Source: an archaeon (lineage in GTDB: Archaea; Nanobdellota; Nanobdellia; Woesearchaeales; WJKL01). From it: DNA of 11,607 bases. Position 1 is the first letter of the stretch. Every line of letters starts with the position of its first letter. A program made the position numbers and the translations under genes. Where the stretch lies: contig JAGVIO010000228.1 in the NCBI GenBank assembly GCA_020056025.1, positions 1 to 11,607 on the forward strand, in the 5' to 3' direction. Below, one piece after another: positions 5,686 through 11,607 of this stretch. The notes under the pieces were generated by a model, which saw only the letters and a list, made by a program, of their open reading frames with translations, did no database searches and was not told where the DNA came from.

Positions 5686-5789
5686 TTTCTTTCTGTAAAC
5701 CTCTGAACAGGAAGAAATGTGCTCAAAAGTAAACCTGCGAGCTTTTGACATGTTGCTGAAATCCATATGAAACCTATCAGAGACAAAAG

Positions 5790-5798
5790 CTTTAAATA
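5790..5798 (+). promoter_or_regulatory. TATA-like box of phosphoenolpyruvate synthase
   Basis: CTTTAAATA is centred about 41 bases before the ATG at 5835 and predicts a start site near 5820, giving a short leader that contains the SD GAGGTG (5824-5829). Confidence 0.45.
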
Positions 5799-5834
5799 AT
5801 ATCTTAGTATAAAAGCATTAAAAGAGGTGTTATA

Positions 5835-8168
5835 ATGACAGAAAGAATCAAGTGGTTCAAAGAGATTCATAAAGAAGATGTTTCTATAGTCGGCGGCAAG
5901 GGCGCAAATTTAGGCGAAATGTCTAATATAGGGCTTCCGATTCCTCCAGGATTTGTAATAACAGCACAGACTTACAAAGAATTCATAGAAAAGACAAAAA
6001 TCAAAGACAAAATTCTCGATATGTTAAAAGATCTTGACAAAGAAGATACTGCAAAGCTGCAGAAAGTCTCTGACAATATCCAAAAACTGATAATCGCAGC
6101 TCCTATCCCTCAGGAAATCCAGGACGAAATAATAAAAAACTATGTCTTGATTGGGGCAAAGAAAGGCCAGACAACAGAATTTTGGGTTGCGTGCAGGAGC
6201 TCTGCCACTGCAGAAGACCTTCCGGAAGCGAGCTTTGCAGGGCAGCAGGCAACCTTCCTTAACATCAAAGGAGCAAAGAATGTAGTCCAGGCAACAAGGG
6301 AATGCTGGGCATCATTATTCACAGCAAGGGCAATCTATTACAGGGCAAAGAACAATTTTCCGACTGATAAAGTCTTTATTGCAGTTGTTGTCCAAAAGAT
6401 GGTCAATTCAGACAAGTCAGGTGTAATGTTCAGCATCAATCCTTCTACAAACAATGAAAATGAAATAATGATAGAAAGCGCATTTGGCTTGGGAGAAGCG
6501 GTTGTCTCGGGTGCAGTCAACCCTGACCTGTACATTATTGACAAGGAAACATTAAAAATAAAAAAGATAGAGACAAAAGAGCAGAAAATAAAAATAATAA
6601 AAGATCCAAAAACAGGCAAAACTGTTGAAAAGAAATTGACTGTTGCAGAAGAAAAGCAACAAGTGTGCAATGACAAGGAAATTCTGGAATTGGCAAGGCT
6701 ATCAAAATTAATAGAAAAGCATTATGGCAAGCCGCAGGACATGGAATGGGCTATTGAAGGCCCTGATGTGATGATCGTCCAGGCAAGGCCTGTAACAACA
6801 TTCAAGAAAACATCTGCAGAAGAAGAAACTGTAAAAGAAGGCGCTGCGAAGATGCTTGTCAAAGGAGAAACAGCATCGCCAGGAGTAGCAGCAGGCCCTG
6901 TAAGGATTGTTCATGACCTCAATGAGCTGGATAAGGTTAAGAAAGGGGACATAATGGTAACCACAATGACAACCCCAGATATGGTCCCTGCAATGCAGAA
7001 AGCAGCAGGCATTGTCACCGACGAAGGAGGCATGACCTGCCACGCAGCAATTGTGTCAAGAGAAATGGGGATTCCGTGCATTGTTGGAACAAGAAATTCT
7101 ACAAAAGTTCTCAAAGACGGGCAGATTGTTACAGTGCATGCAACCCACGGAATTGTCTATGAAGGGAAATTGGCAGAAGTTGCAAAGAAAGCAGAAGCAG
7201 CGCAAACAATTGTTTCAGCAACACCTCAAGAAATAATCACAGCAACAGCAGTCAAAGTAATTTGCGATTTGCCTGACTTTGCAGAAAAAGCAGCAGCAAC
7301 AGGCGCTGATGGTGTTGGATTAGTCAGGATAGAGATTATGATTGCAAATGGAGGCATTCATCCTGCAGAATATATCAGGCAAAACAAGGATGAGGATTAC
7401 ATAAAACTTTTGATGGACGGGATTGGCGGAATAGCAAGAGCATTCCATGGAAAGCCAGTCTGGGTAAGGACATCTGACATAAGGACAGATGAATATAGGA
7501 ATCTTAAAGGCGGAGACAAAGAACCAAAAGAAACAGACCCAATGATAGGCTGGCACGCAATCAGAAGAGGCCTTGATGAGCCAAGAATCCTAAAGGCAGA
7601 ATTTGAAGCTATCAAGAGATTGCATCAGCAGGGAATAACAAATGTAGGAGTAATGATTCCATTCGTCATAAGAACAAGAGAAGTAAGGGAAGCAAAAAGG
7701 ATAATGCGAGAAGTTGGCCTAGAGCCACAAGAAGACTTAGAATTCGGCGTGATGGTTGAAACACCTGCTGCATGCTGGGTAATCGAAGACATCTGCAAAG
7801 AAGGCATTGACTTTGTCAGCTTCGGAACAAATGATTTGACTCAATTAACATTAGGTATTGACAGGAACAATGAACGTATCTCAAAACTGTTTGACGAGAT
7901 GCACGCAGCAGTCCTGGGCGAAATAAAGATGGTAGTTGAAACCTGCAAAAAGTATAATGTCCAGAGTTCAATCTGCGGACAGGCAGGCTCAAGGCCAGAG
8001 ATGGCAAAATTCCTAGTAGGCATTGGCATAGACAGCATCTCCGCAAACCCTGACGCTGTTCATGAAATAAAAGAAGTTGTAGCAAGGACAGAGCAGAGAT
8101 TGTTGCTTGACGCAGAAAGGGAAGAATTGAAAGAGCTTAGGAAAGCAAAACTGAAAAATAAAAGATAA
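5835..8168 (+). CDS. ppsA: Phosphoenolpyruvate synthase (pyruvate, water dikinase)
   Basis: The 777-residue protein is complete. It converts pyruvate and ATP to phosphoenolpyruvate, AMP and phosphate, feeding gluconeogenesis. Domains run in family order. The N-terminal ATP-binding domain has VGGKGANLGEM (19-29), ACRSSATAEDLPEASFAGQQ (119-138) and ESAFGLGEAVVSGAVNPD (214-231). The swivelling phosphohistidine domain has TDEGGMTCHAAIVSREMGIP with the catalytic His at 403. The C-terminal TIM barrel has GVGLVRIEIMI (493-503), VETPAA (641-646), FGTNDLTQLTLGIDRN (663-678) and SICGQAGS (712-719), where Cys 714 is the expected acid/base residue. The start is supported by GAGGTG five bases before the ATG. 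It stands alone on the plus strand, divergent from tRNA-Leu and convergent with a membrane-protein gene. In some archaea the enzyme can run toward pyruvate in glycolysis; direction cannot be told from sequence. Confidence 0.96.
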   Translation: MTERIKWFKEIHKEDVSIVGGKGANLGEMSNIGLPIPPGFVITAQTYKEFIEKTKIKDKILDMLKDLDKEDTAKLQKVSDNIQKLIIAAPIPQEIQDEIIKNYVLIGAKKGQTTEFWVACRSSATAEDLPEASFAGQQATFLNIKGAKNVVQATRECWASLFTARAIYYRAKNNFPTDKVFIAVVVQKMVNSDKSGVMFSINPSTNNENEIMIESAFGLGEAVVSGAVNPDLYIIDKETLKIKKIETKEQKIKIIKDPKTGKTVEKKLTVAEEKQQVCNDKEILELARLSKLIEKHYGKPQDMEWAIEGPDVMIVQARPVTTFKKTSAEEETVKEGAAKMLVKGETASPGVAAGPVRIVHDLNELDKVKKGDIMVTTMTTPDMVPAMQKAAGIVTDEGGMTCHAAIVSREMGIPCIVGTRNSTKVLKDGQIVTVHATHGIVYEGKLAEVAKKAEAAQTIVSATPQEIITATAVKVICDLPDFAEKAAATGADGVGLVRIEIMIANGGIHPAEYIRQNKDEDYIKLLMDGIGGIARAFHGKPVWVRTSDIRTDEYRNLKGGDKEPKETDPMIGWHAIRRGLDEPRILKAEFEAIKRLHQQGITNVGVMIPFVIRTREVREAKRIMREVGLEPQEDLEFGVMVETPAACWVIEDICKEGIDFVSFGTNDLTQLTLGIDRNNERISKLFDEMHAAVLGEIKMVVETCKKYNVQSSICGQAGSRPEMAKFLVGIGIDSISANPDAVHEIKEVVARTEQRLLLDAEREELKELRKAKLKNKR

Positions 8169-8193
8169 TTTTTTCTAACTTATTTTTTATTTC
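8169..8193 (+). terminator. T-tract terminator of ppsA
   Basis: Six Ts directly follow the ppsA stop codon, with a second run of six Ts at 8183-8188, so plus-strand transcription probably ends here. The second run overlaps the end of the convergent membrane-protein gene. Confidence 0.55.
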
Positions 8194-8780
8194 TTGAATT
8201 TCTTATATCCGACCCAAATCAGTACAGCCAGTACGATAGCAAGTATCGAGAACCTGAAATATTCATTCATCTCAGACCAGTATCTCATCGAGCCGTAAAA
8301 CATTGCCAAAAATCCTCCGCCCATTATTCCAGCGCTTACTGACAGAAGCTTGAGATAAGTTCCGGCAATAACAGCAGCAAGCCCGAATATCATGCAAAGT
8401 ATGAACACATTCCTGTTATACATAGAATCCACGTCCCTGAATTCCTGGGCGCAGTTAAACTCTGCATCGCAGTATCCTCTGGGAATCTCTTCAGCTGGCT
8501 TTATGCATGACAGTATCACAGTTCCTTCAGACTCAGACTGTTTTGTGCATGACAATTGGTCTGTTGTAGACAAAGGCTTTTCAGGAGCAGCATAAGGCAT
8601 CCATCTTCCATTTTCCATTTCGCATGATTCCTGCGTATTCAGCATTGAATAATCTTTTGTGATGTTGCAGAAATTCTCCCACTTGGGCGATTTATAGAAA
8701 GTGTCTATGCCATAACCGATGAAAAAAACAAGCACTAATGCAATTCCAATGCCCAACAACACCAATTTTATCTTTGCCAT
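8187..8780 (-). CDS. Four-helix membrane protein with a cysteine-rich outer domain, unknown function
   Basis: The 197-residue protein has an N-terminal membrane helix (about residues 5-25), a polar domain of about 100 residues, and three further helices (about 125-141, 145-163, 176-192) ending in the basic tail GYKKFKK. The polar domain holds six cysteines (38, 53, 78, 92, 104, 110), which would suit disulfides if, as the topology suggests, it faces outside the cell. Conserved-looking features are GYCDAEFNC (102-110), MYNRNVF (120-126) and GIMGGGFLAMFYGSMRYW (151-168). I recall similar proteins only as uncharacterised genes of DPANN archaea, from memory. A TATA box 26 bases upstream of the ATG at 8780 indicates a leaderless mRNA. 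A second small membrane-protein gene lies directly upstream. Confidence 0.75.
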   Translation of the reverse strand: MAKIKLVLLGIGIALVLVFFIGYGIDTFYKSPKWENFCNITKDYSMLNTQESCEMENGRWMPYAAPEKPLSTTDQLSCTKQSESEGTVILSCIKPAEEIPRGYCDAEFNCAQEFRDVDSMYNRNVFILCMIFGLAAVIAGTYLKLLSVSAGIMGGGFLAMFYGSMRYWSEMNEYFRFSILAIVLAVLIWVGYKKFKK

Positions 8781-8801
8781 GTATAGAAGAAATAAAACAG
8801 A

Positions 8802-8810
8802 TTATATAAA
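8802..8810 (-). promoter_or_regulatory. TATA box of the 197-residue membrane protein
   Basis: TTTATATAA on the minus strand, centred 26 bases before the ATG at 8780 and one base after the stop of the upstream gene. It predicts a leaderless transcript separate from the upstream gene. Confidence 0.65.
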
Positions 8811-8811
8811 C

Positions 8812-9111
8812 CTATTTCTTTTTTGACAATGCAGCAAGCGCAGTTGATATAAGGCTTACCCAGACAATTCCAGTAACCAATAGCCCAAAAACCTCTTTCC
8901 ATCCTCTCAGATAGACAAGCAATGCAGTTGCAGACAATCCAATCACAATGTTTATCGGAGCAATCTTCCTCAATAATCCAAAGAAATCCTGCATAGGGTT
9001 GTTAGGTGTCTTTATGCTCTGCTTATACTCCCTGATAACTGCTTCCTTGAAAAGCTGTTTCTCCAGAAAAGTCATTGGCTTTCTTGCATCTTTCTTGTCA
9101 AATAGTTCCAT
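8812..9111 (-). CDS. Small two-helix membrane protein, unknown function
   Basis: The 99-residue protein has a charged N-terminal half (residues 1-48, including KDARKPMTFLEKQLFKEA) followed by two membrane helices (about 52-68 and 73-94) and a KKK tail, so both ends probably lie in the cytoplasm. No catalytic motif or known family is recognised. An AT-rich element CTTAAATAT lies about 29 bases before the ATG at 9111 and no SD is seen, so the mRNA is probably leaderless. The next gene downstream, also a membrane protein, has its own TATA box one base after this stop. The shared strand and localisation hint at related roles, but no function can be inferred. Confidence 0.7.
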   Translation of the reverse strand: MELFDKKDARKPMTFLEKQLFKEAVIREYKQSIKTPNNPMQDFFGLLRKIAPINIVIGLSATALLVYLRGWKEVFGLLVTGIVWVSLISTALAALSKKK

Positions 9112-9135
9112 GAAAAACCCAAATGTAATAATTCA

Positions 9136-9144
9136 TATTTAAGA
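9136..9144 (-). promoter_or_regulatory. TATA-like box of the 99-residue membrane protein
   Basis: CTTAAATAT on the minus strand, centred about 29 bases before the ATG at 9111. It is weaker than the other TATA boxes in the window, but the position fits a nearly leaderless mRNA. Confidence 0.4.
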
Positions 9145-9158
9145 CTTATGGAAGAAGT

Positions 9159-10106
9159 TTATCTTCTTTTTATAACAACAATCTTCTTTGTCAGGCTTTT
9201 GTGCAGATAATAAGAGAATTCAGCAGCAATCTTAAGTTTTGTTTTTGAAATCAATTTTTTGTAATCAATAAAATCAGGAAAGCCGAGCACAGCACATTTT
9301 CCAAGCTCTTTCTCAAGAACCTTGAAAAATCCAAGATAAAGTTTGTTCAGCTCAGTTGCTTTTGTATTCCTCCTATAAGGAAGGTCAGATACGACATAAT
9401 CTATTTTCTTATCAATCAAAAGAGCATTCTTCTGTTCAAGATTAAAATTCCCAACCTTATAATGCAAAAGATTTGCTTTTGCTCTTTCAATCATCTCTTT
9501 GTCAATATCATATCCAATAGTTTTGCATCCAATCAATCCTGCTTCAATCAAAATCCCCCCTGAACCGCAAAAAGGATCACATAAAATCTTTCCAGATGGA
9601 ATTCCAGTCAGATTGATAAATGCTCTAGATAGTTTTGGATGCATAGAGCTAGGATGAAGTTCAGGTCTATTATGAGCTTTCCTTGATTCAAAATCTTCTT
9701 TCTGTAAATATTTCAATAATCCGCAAAATACTTTTCCTTTTGCTTTGATAAAATGCATCTCAGTCGCAGGATTTGAAAGATTGACTTTTGGCTTTTTCAG
9801 CTTCAGCCATATCATTGAGCCAAGCTCTTTTGAAGAAAAAGAAACATCAAATCTTCTTACACAGAAATCTTTTTTATATATTTTCTGCCAGTCAAAAGAA
9901 TCGATTGATTTTCTTAGATTTTTTTCATCTGCAATAAACAGCAAGTCATAAACTGCTTTTGTATAGGCTAATCTTGAATAATCATTGAACTTGGTATCAA
10001 TTGCAAGCAAATTGTCGATAAGCTCATGACTGCCATCTTCTAGGCTAAGTATCTCATAGGCAGCCAGCTTTACATCTTGCTTTGATAAAAGAAATATCTT
10101 TTTCAT
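9159..10106 (-). CDS. THUMP/Trm11-type tRNA (guanine-N2) methyltransferase, Trm-G10-like
   Basis: The 315-residue protein resembles archaeal Trm-G10, which methylates N2 of guanosine 10 in tRNA with SAM. The N-terminal half (about 1-135) is a likely THUMP RNA-binding region, though poorly conserved. It is followed by the family linker HNRPELHPSSMHPKLSRAF (145-163), the SAM-binding loop CDPFCGSGGILIEA (176-189), an acidic end of strand 2 at GYDID (198-202) and the catalytic motif SDLPYRR (240-246), a variant of D/N-P-P-Y. The ATG at 10106 overlaps the stop of the upstream methyltransferase (ATGA), so it is preferred over an in-frame ATG at 10133 that would extend into that gene. Coupled translation is likely. 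Target position 10 is assigned by family; a related guanine position is possible. Confidence 0.85.
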   Translation of the reverse strand: MKKIFLLSKQDVKLAAYEILSLEDGSHELIDNLLAIDTKFNDYSRLAYTKAVYDLLFIADEKNLRKSIDSFDWQKIYKKDFCVRRFDVSFSSKELGSMIWLKLKKPKVNLSNPATEMHFIKAKGKVFCGLLKYLQKEDFESRKAHNRPELHPSSMHPKLSRAFINLTGIPSGKILCDPFCGSGGILIEAGLIGCKTIGYDIDKEMIERAKANLLHYKVGNFNLEQKNALLIDKKIDYVVSDLPYRRNTKATELNKLYLGFFKVLEKELGKCAVLGFPDFIDYKKLISKTKLKIAAEFSYYLHKSLTKKIVVIKRR

Positions 10107-10717
10107 TTTTGAAAACTGCCAACAAGATTCCATCTTATTTTTCTAATATTTATCAGCTTGAATCCAATCTTTTCTAATGACTCAACCAGTTCGTCTTGAT
10201 AAAATCCATAATGGGGTATTCCTTTTTCTTCGCCGGAAAGCTTAACAAATGTCTGCGGAGCAATTTTTCTATATTTTATAGAGGGGAATTCTGGATCACA
10301 TTCTTCATATAAATCTCCTTTAATATGTTTAAGATTAAATTGCTCGATATCAGAAATCTTTATTGAAAACAAGCCCCTTTTTTTAAGCACACGATATATT
10401 TCCTTGAATACTTTTTCAATCTTATTTTTGTAGTTATGATTCAGATATTGATATAAATAAACACAGTCAAAAGATTTGTCTTTGAAAGGAAATTTCTTTT
10501 CATATATTGGATGTTCAATTACATTTCCCCCCATTAACTGAGCATTAAACTTACTTTCAATTCCAGTAACCTCATAGCCAAGCTTTGTAAGTTCGGCAAT
10601 ATTTCTTCCATCGCCAGAACATACTTCCAACATCTTTTTGACTTTATATTTTTTGAATAAACTTAATTCTTCTTTCAATAGTTTGATTCTATAATCATGG
10701 GGGGTTTCTTTAACCAT
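10103..10717 (-). CDS. Class I SAM-dependent methyltransferase, substrate unknown
   Basis: The 204-residue protein has a Rossmann methyltransferase fold: motif I MLEVCSGDGRNIAEL (29-43), an acidic end of strand 2 at GIES (52-55), FDCVYLYQYLNH (83-94) as the motif IV region, and KEIYRVLKKRGLFSIKI (105-121), characteristic of the Methyltransf_11/UbiE-like group. Motif I departs from the usual GCGxG in having Cys-Ser before GDG. I chose the ATG at 10717 because a TATA box is centred 27 bases upstream; a longer frame from 10756 would include that box. The gene overlaps the Trm-G10-like gene by four bases, so an RNA-related substrate is plausible, but small-molecule substrates are equally possible for this group. 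Confidence 0.82.
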   Translation of the reverse strand: MVKETPHDYRIKLLKEELSLFKKYKVKKMLEVCSGDGRNIAELTKLGYEVTGIESKFNAQLMGGNVIEHPIYEKKFPFKDKSFDCVYLYQYLNHNYKNKIEKVFKEIYRVLKKRGLFSIKISDIEQFNLKHIKGDLYEECDPEFPSIKYRKIAPQTFVKLSGEEKGIPHYGFYQDELVESLEKIGFKLINIRKIRWNLVGSFQK

Positions 10718-10740
10718 ATTTCTTTTCAATATAGAAAAGC

Positions 10741-10748
10741 ATATAAAT
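10741..10748. promoter_or_regulatory. TATA-like element shared by divergent genes
   Basis: ATATAAAT on the plus strand (ATTTATAT on the minus strand) lies about 26 bases before the ATG at 10770 and about 27 bases before the ATG at 10717. No other good TATA box lies in the 52-bp gap, so one element may serve both directions, with leaderless mRNA on each side. Confidence 0.55.
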
Positions 10749-10769
10749 CTTTTCATCTTTTCTCAATTC

Positions 10770-11093
10770 ATGCCAAGAGGAAGACCATTAAAATCACAGA
10801 TCAGGCAGAATATAGTAGAGATTCTTTACTTCATGAAAGAAGGCTATGGCTATGACATTTGCAAAGTATACATGAACATTTTTCCAAAAGTGACAATGAG
10901 AAGTATCTATTACCATCTCAACAAAGGCATAAATACAAAAGAGTTCAAAATTAGCCAGGTAAAAGTAGAGCAAGGAAACTACAGCTGGGGCAAGACAGTT
11001 GAAAAGACATATTATGCTTTAGGTGAAGCTGCAAAGCCTTCTATAAATCAAAGAGTTAAAGAATATTTTGATAAAAAGAACAAACATTTATAA
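10770..11093 (+). CDS. AT-hook plus winged-helix DNA-binding protein, probable transcription regulator
   Basis: The 107-residue protein begins with an AT-hook-like PRGRP (residues 2-6), which binds the minor groove of AT-rich DNA. It continues into a helical DNA-binding domain (IRQNIVEILYFMKEGYGYDI, residues 11-30; KVTMRSIYYHLNKG, residues 40-53) whose helix-turn-helix pattern recalls PadR/MarR-type winged helices, then a beta wing around VKVEQGNYSWG and a basic tail. No ligand-binding domain is present. I recall related short proteins only in DPANN archaea. It diverges from the methyltransferase operon across a 52-bp gap, so it may regulate that promoter and its own; this is inference. A TATA box 26 bases before the ATG and the lack of an SD indicate a leaderless mRNA. 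Confidence 0.75.
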   Translation: MPRGRPLKSQIRQNIVEILYFMKEGYGYDICKVYMNIFPKVTMRSIYYHLNKGINTKEFKISQVKVEQGNYSWGKTVEKTYYALGEAAKPSINQRVKEYFDKKNKHL

Positions 11094-11094
11094 A
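11087..11094 (+). promoter_or_regulatory. TATA box of the 112-residue gene, overlapping the upstream stop codon
   Basis: TTTATAAA is centred 27 bases before the ATG at 11117 and contains the TAA stop (11091-11093) of the regulator gene. It predicts a leaderless mRNA for the downstream gene. Confidence 0.65.
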
Positions 11095-11116
11095 CGTCTA
11101 TTCTTTCTTATATTAT

Positions 11117-11455
11117 ATGTCTAACTACGAAGAAGTAAGAACAAAATACCAGCTTAGAGTTGAAGATATCAATAAGATTTTTGATAGTATAAATAATGAT
11201 ATGTCAAACGGAAATTTGCCAAAAATCTTTTTAGGAGAGCCGCTTTTAAACGAATATGCAGCCCGTGCAAAAAAGATTTATGAGCATAGGCAAAAGCCAA
11301 ATAACGAACAAGCAAAGCAAGAAGCTAGCCAGCCTATGATCATTCCTGATAGTTTAGATGCAAAAATTCAGCTGCAGGAAAGTAAAGAGCTTGTTCTTGA
11401 GCATGGAGAAGACGGCACGCAGATCATGCTTAACAGGATACCAAAAAGAAAATAG
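11117..11455 (+). CDS. Unrecognised 112-residue hydrophilic protein
   Basis: No family is recognised. The protein (MSNYEEVRTKYQLRVEDINK...) is charged and soluble, with predicted helices at about 3-30 and 43-60, then a Gln/Lys/Asn-rich, probably flexible stretch (HRQKPNNEQAKQEASQ, residues 57-72) and a basic end IPKRK. There is no signal peptide, membrane segment or metal motif. A TATA box 27 bases upstream and the lack of an SD support the ATG at 11117 as a leaderless start. Its stop lies one base from the stop of the convergent gene. Composition matches neighbouring chromosomal genes. A nucleic-acid or protein scaffold role is possible but unsupported. Confidence 0.65.
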   Translation: MSNYEEVRTKYQLRVEDINKIFDSINNDMSNGNLPKIFLGEPLLNEYAARAKKIYEHRQKPNNEQAKQEASQPMIIPDSLDAKIQLQESKELVLEHGEDGTQIMLNRIPKRK

Positions 11456-11456
11456 A

Positions 11457-11607
11457 TTAACGTATTCCTAGCAACTTCTTAAAAAAACCAATCACAGCAA
11501 AAGCCTCTCTTCTTGTCATAAAAGATTTCCCTATTATCTTTTTCCATATCTCTTTTTGCGTCTTTTTCTTTGAAGATGTTGCAAAAGAAAGCTTGTTCAG
11601 GATTTTG
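11457..11607 (-). CDS. C-terminal 49 residues of a gene cut by the window edge
   Basis: The minus-strand frame is open from the right edge to TAA at 11457-11459. The visible end is basic (LSFATSSKKKTQKEIWKKII, then GKSFMTRREAFAVIGFFKKL and LGIR). The single-base gap to the convergent stop at 11455 and a natural-looking amphipathic composition support it as a real C-terminus. No function can be assigned from this fragment. Confidence 0.5.
   Translation of the reverse strand, partial: KILNKLSFATSSKKKTQKEIWKKIIGKSFMTRREAFAVIGFFKKLLGIR

Noticed and set aside
5604..5870. 88-codon open frame on the minus strand
   Set aside because: It runs through tRNA-Leu, the ppsA control region and the first codons of ppsA, and the product has no family features.
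6140..8085. Several minus-strand open frames of 60-112 codons opposite ppsA
   Set aside because: All are within ppsA, whose motifs run continuously from end to end; the products are low-complexity Ser/Cys/Phe-rich strings.
10718..10756. Longer start (13 extra residues) for the class I methyltransferase
   Set aside because: The extension would contain the predicted TATA box, and the ATG at 10717 fits the leaderless spacing.
1..11607. CRISPR arrays, insertion sequences, rRNA genes
   Set aside because: No regularly spaced repeats, transposase motifs, terminal inverted repeats or rRNA-like sequence were found on either strand.

Overview
The window looks like a chromosome segment from a small-genome archaeon, most likely a DPANN lineage of the Woesearchaeota/Pacearchaeota kind; the exact lineage is an inference. 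The evidence is a PCNA sliding clamp, an archaeal-type RNase J, an archaeal tRNA guanine-10 methyltransferase homologue, a tRNA-Leu split by an intron at position 37/38, TTTATA-type TATA boxes, and several genes whose TATA box sits 25-29 bases before the ATG, as expected for leaderless mRNAs. The DNA is AT-rich and tightly packed.

Bases 1-1930 hold a compact minus-strand operon unlike the rest. In transcription order it contains an unrecognised 143-residue protein, a 52-residue protein, a minimal archaeo-eukaryotic primase (AEP) and a P-loop ATPase that runs off the left edge. The primase start lies 1 base beyond the stop of the 52-residue gene, and the ATPase start overlaps the primase stop. 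Two of the genes have strong Shine-Dalgarno (SD) sequences. A primase next to an ATPase/helicase is typical of plasmid, viral or integrated-element replication modules, so I read this as the edge of a mobile element. Bases 1931-2317 are a non-coding control region with a 24-bp near-perfect palindrome, a symmetric TATA box, an 11-bp palindrome and, at its right end, a hairpin/T-tract terminator for PCNA.

Bases 2318-5481 carry housekeeping genes on the minus strand: PCNA, RNase J and a divergent class I isoprenoid synthase. Each of the first two has its own promoter. Next comes tRNA-Leu(CAA) with a 52-base intron (5513-5648). A divergent promoter region leads to phosphoenolpyruvate synthase on the plus strand (5835-8168).

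Bases 8187-9111 encode two small membrane proteins of unknown function on the minus strand, each with its own TATA box. Bases 9159-10717 form a two-gene minus-strand operon: a class I SAM methyltransferase, then a THUMP/Trm11-type tRNA guanine methyltransferase, joined by a 4-base start/stop overlap. A 52-bp gap with one TATA-like element almost midway between the two ATGs separates this operon from a divergent AT-hook/winged-helix regulator. An unrecognised 112-residue protein follows, and then the 3' end of a minus-strand gene cut by the right edge.
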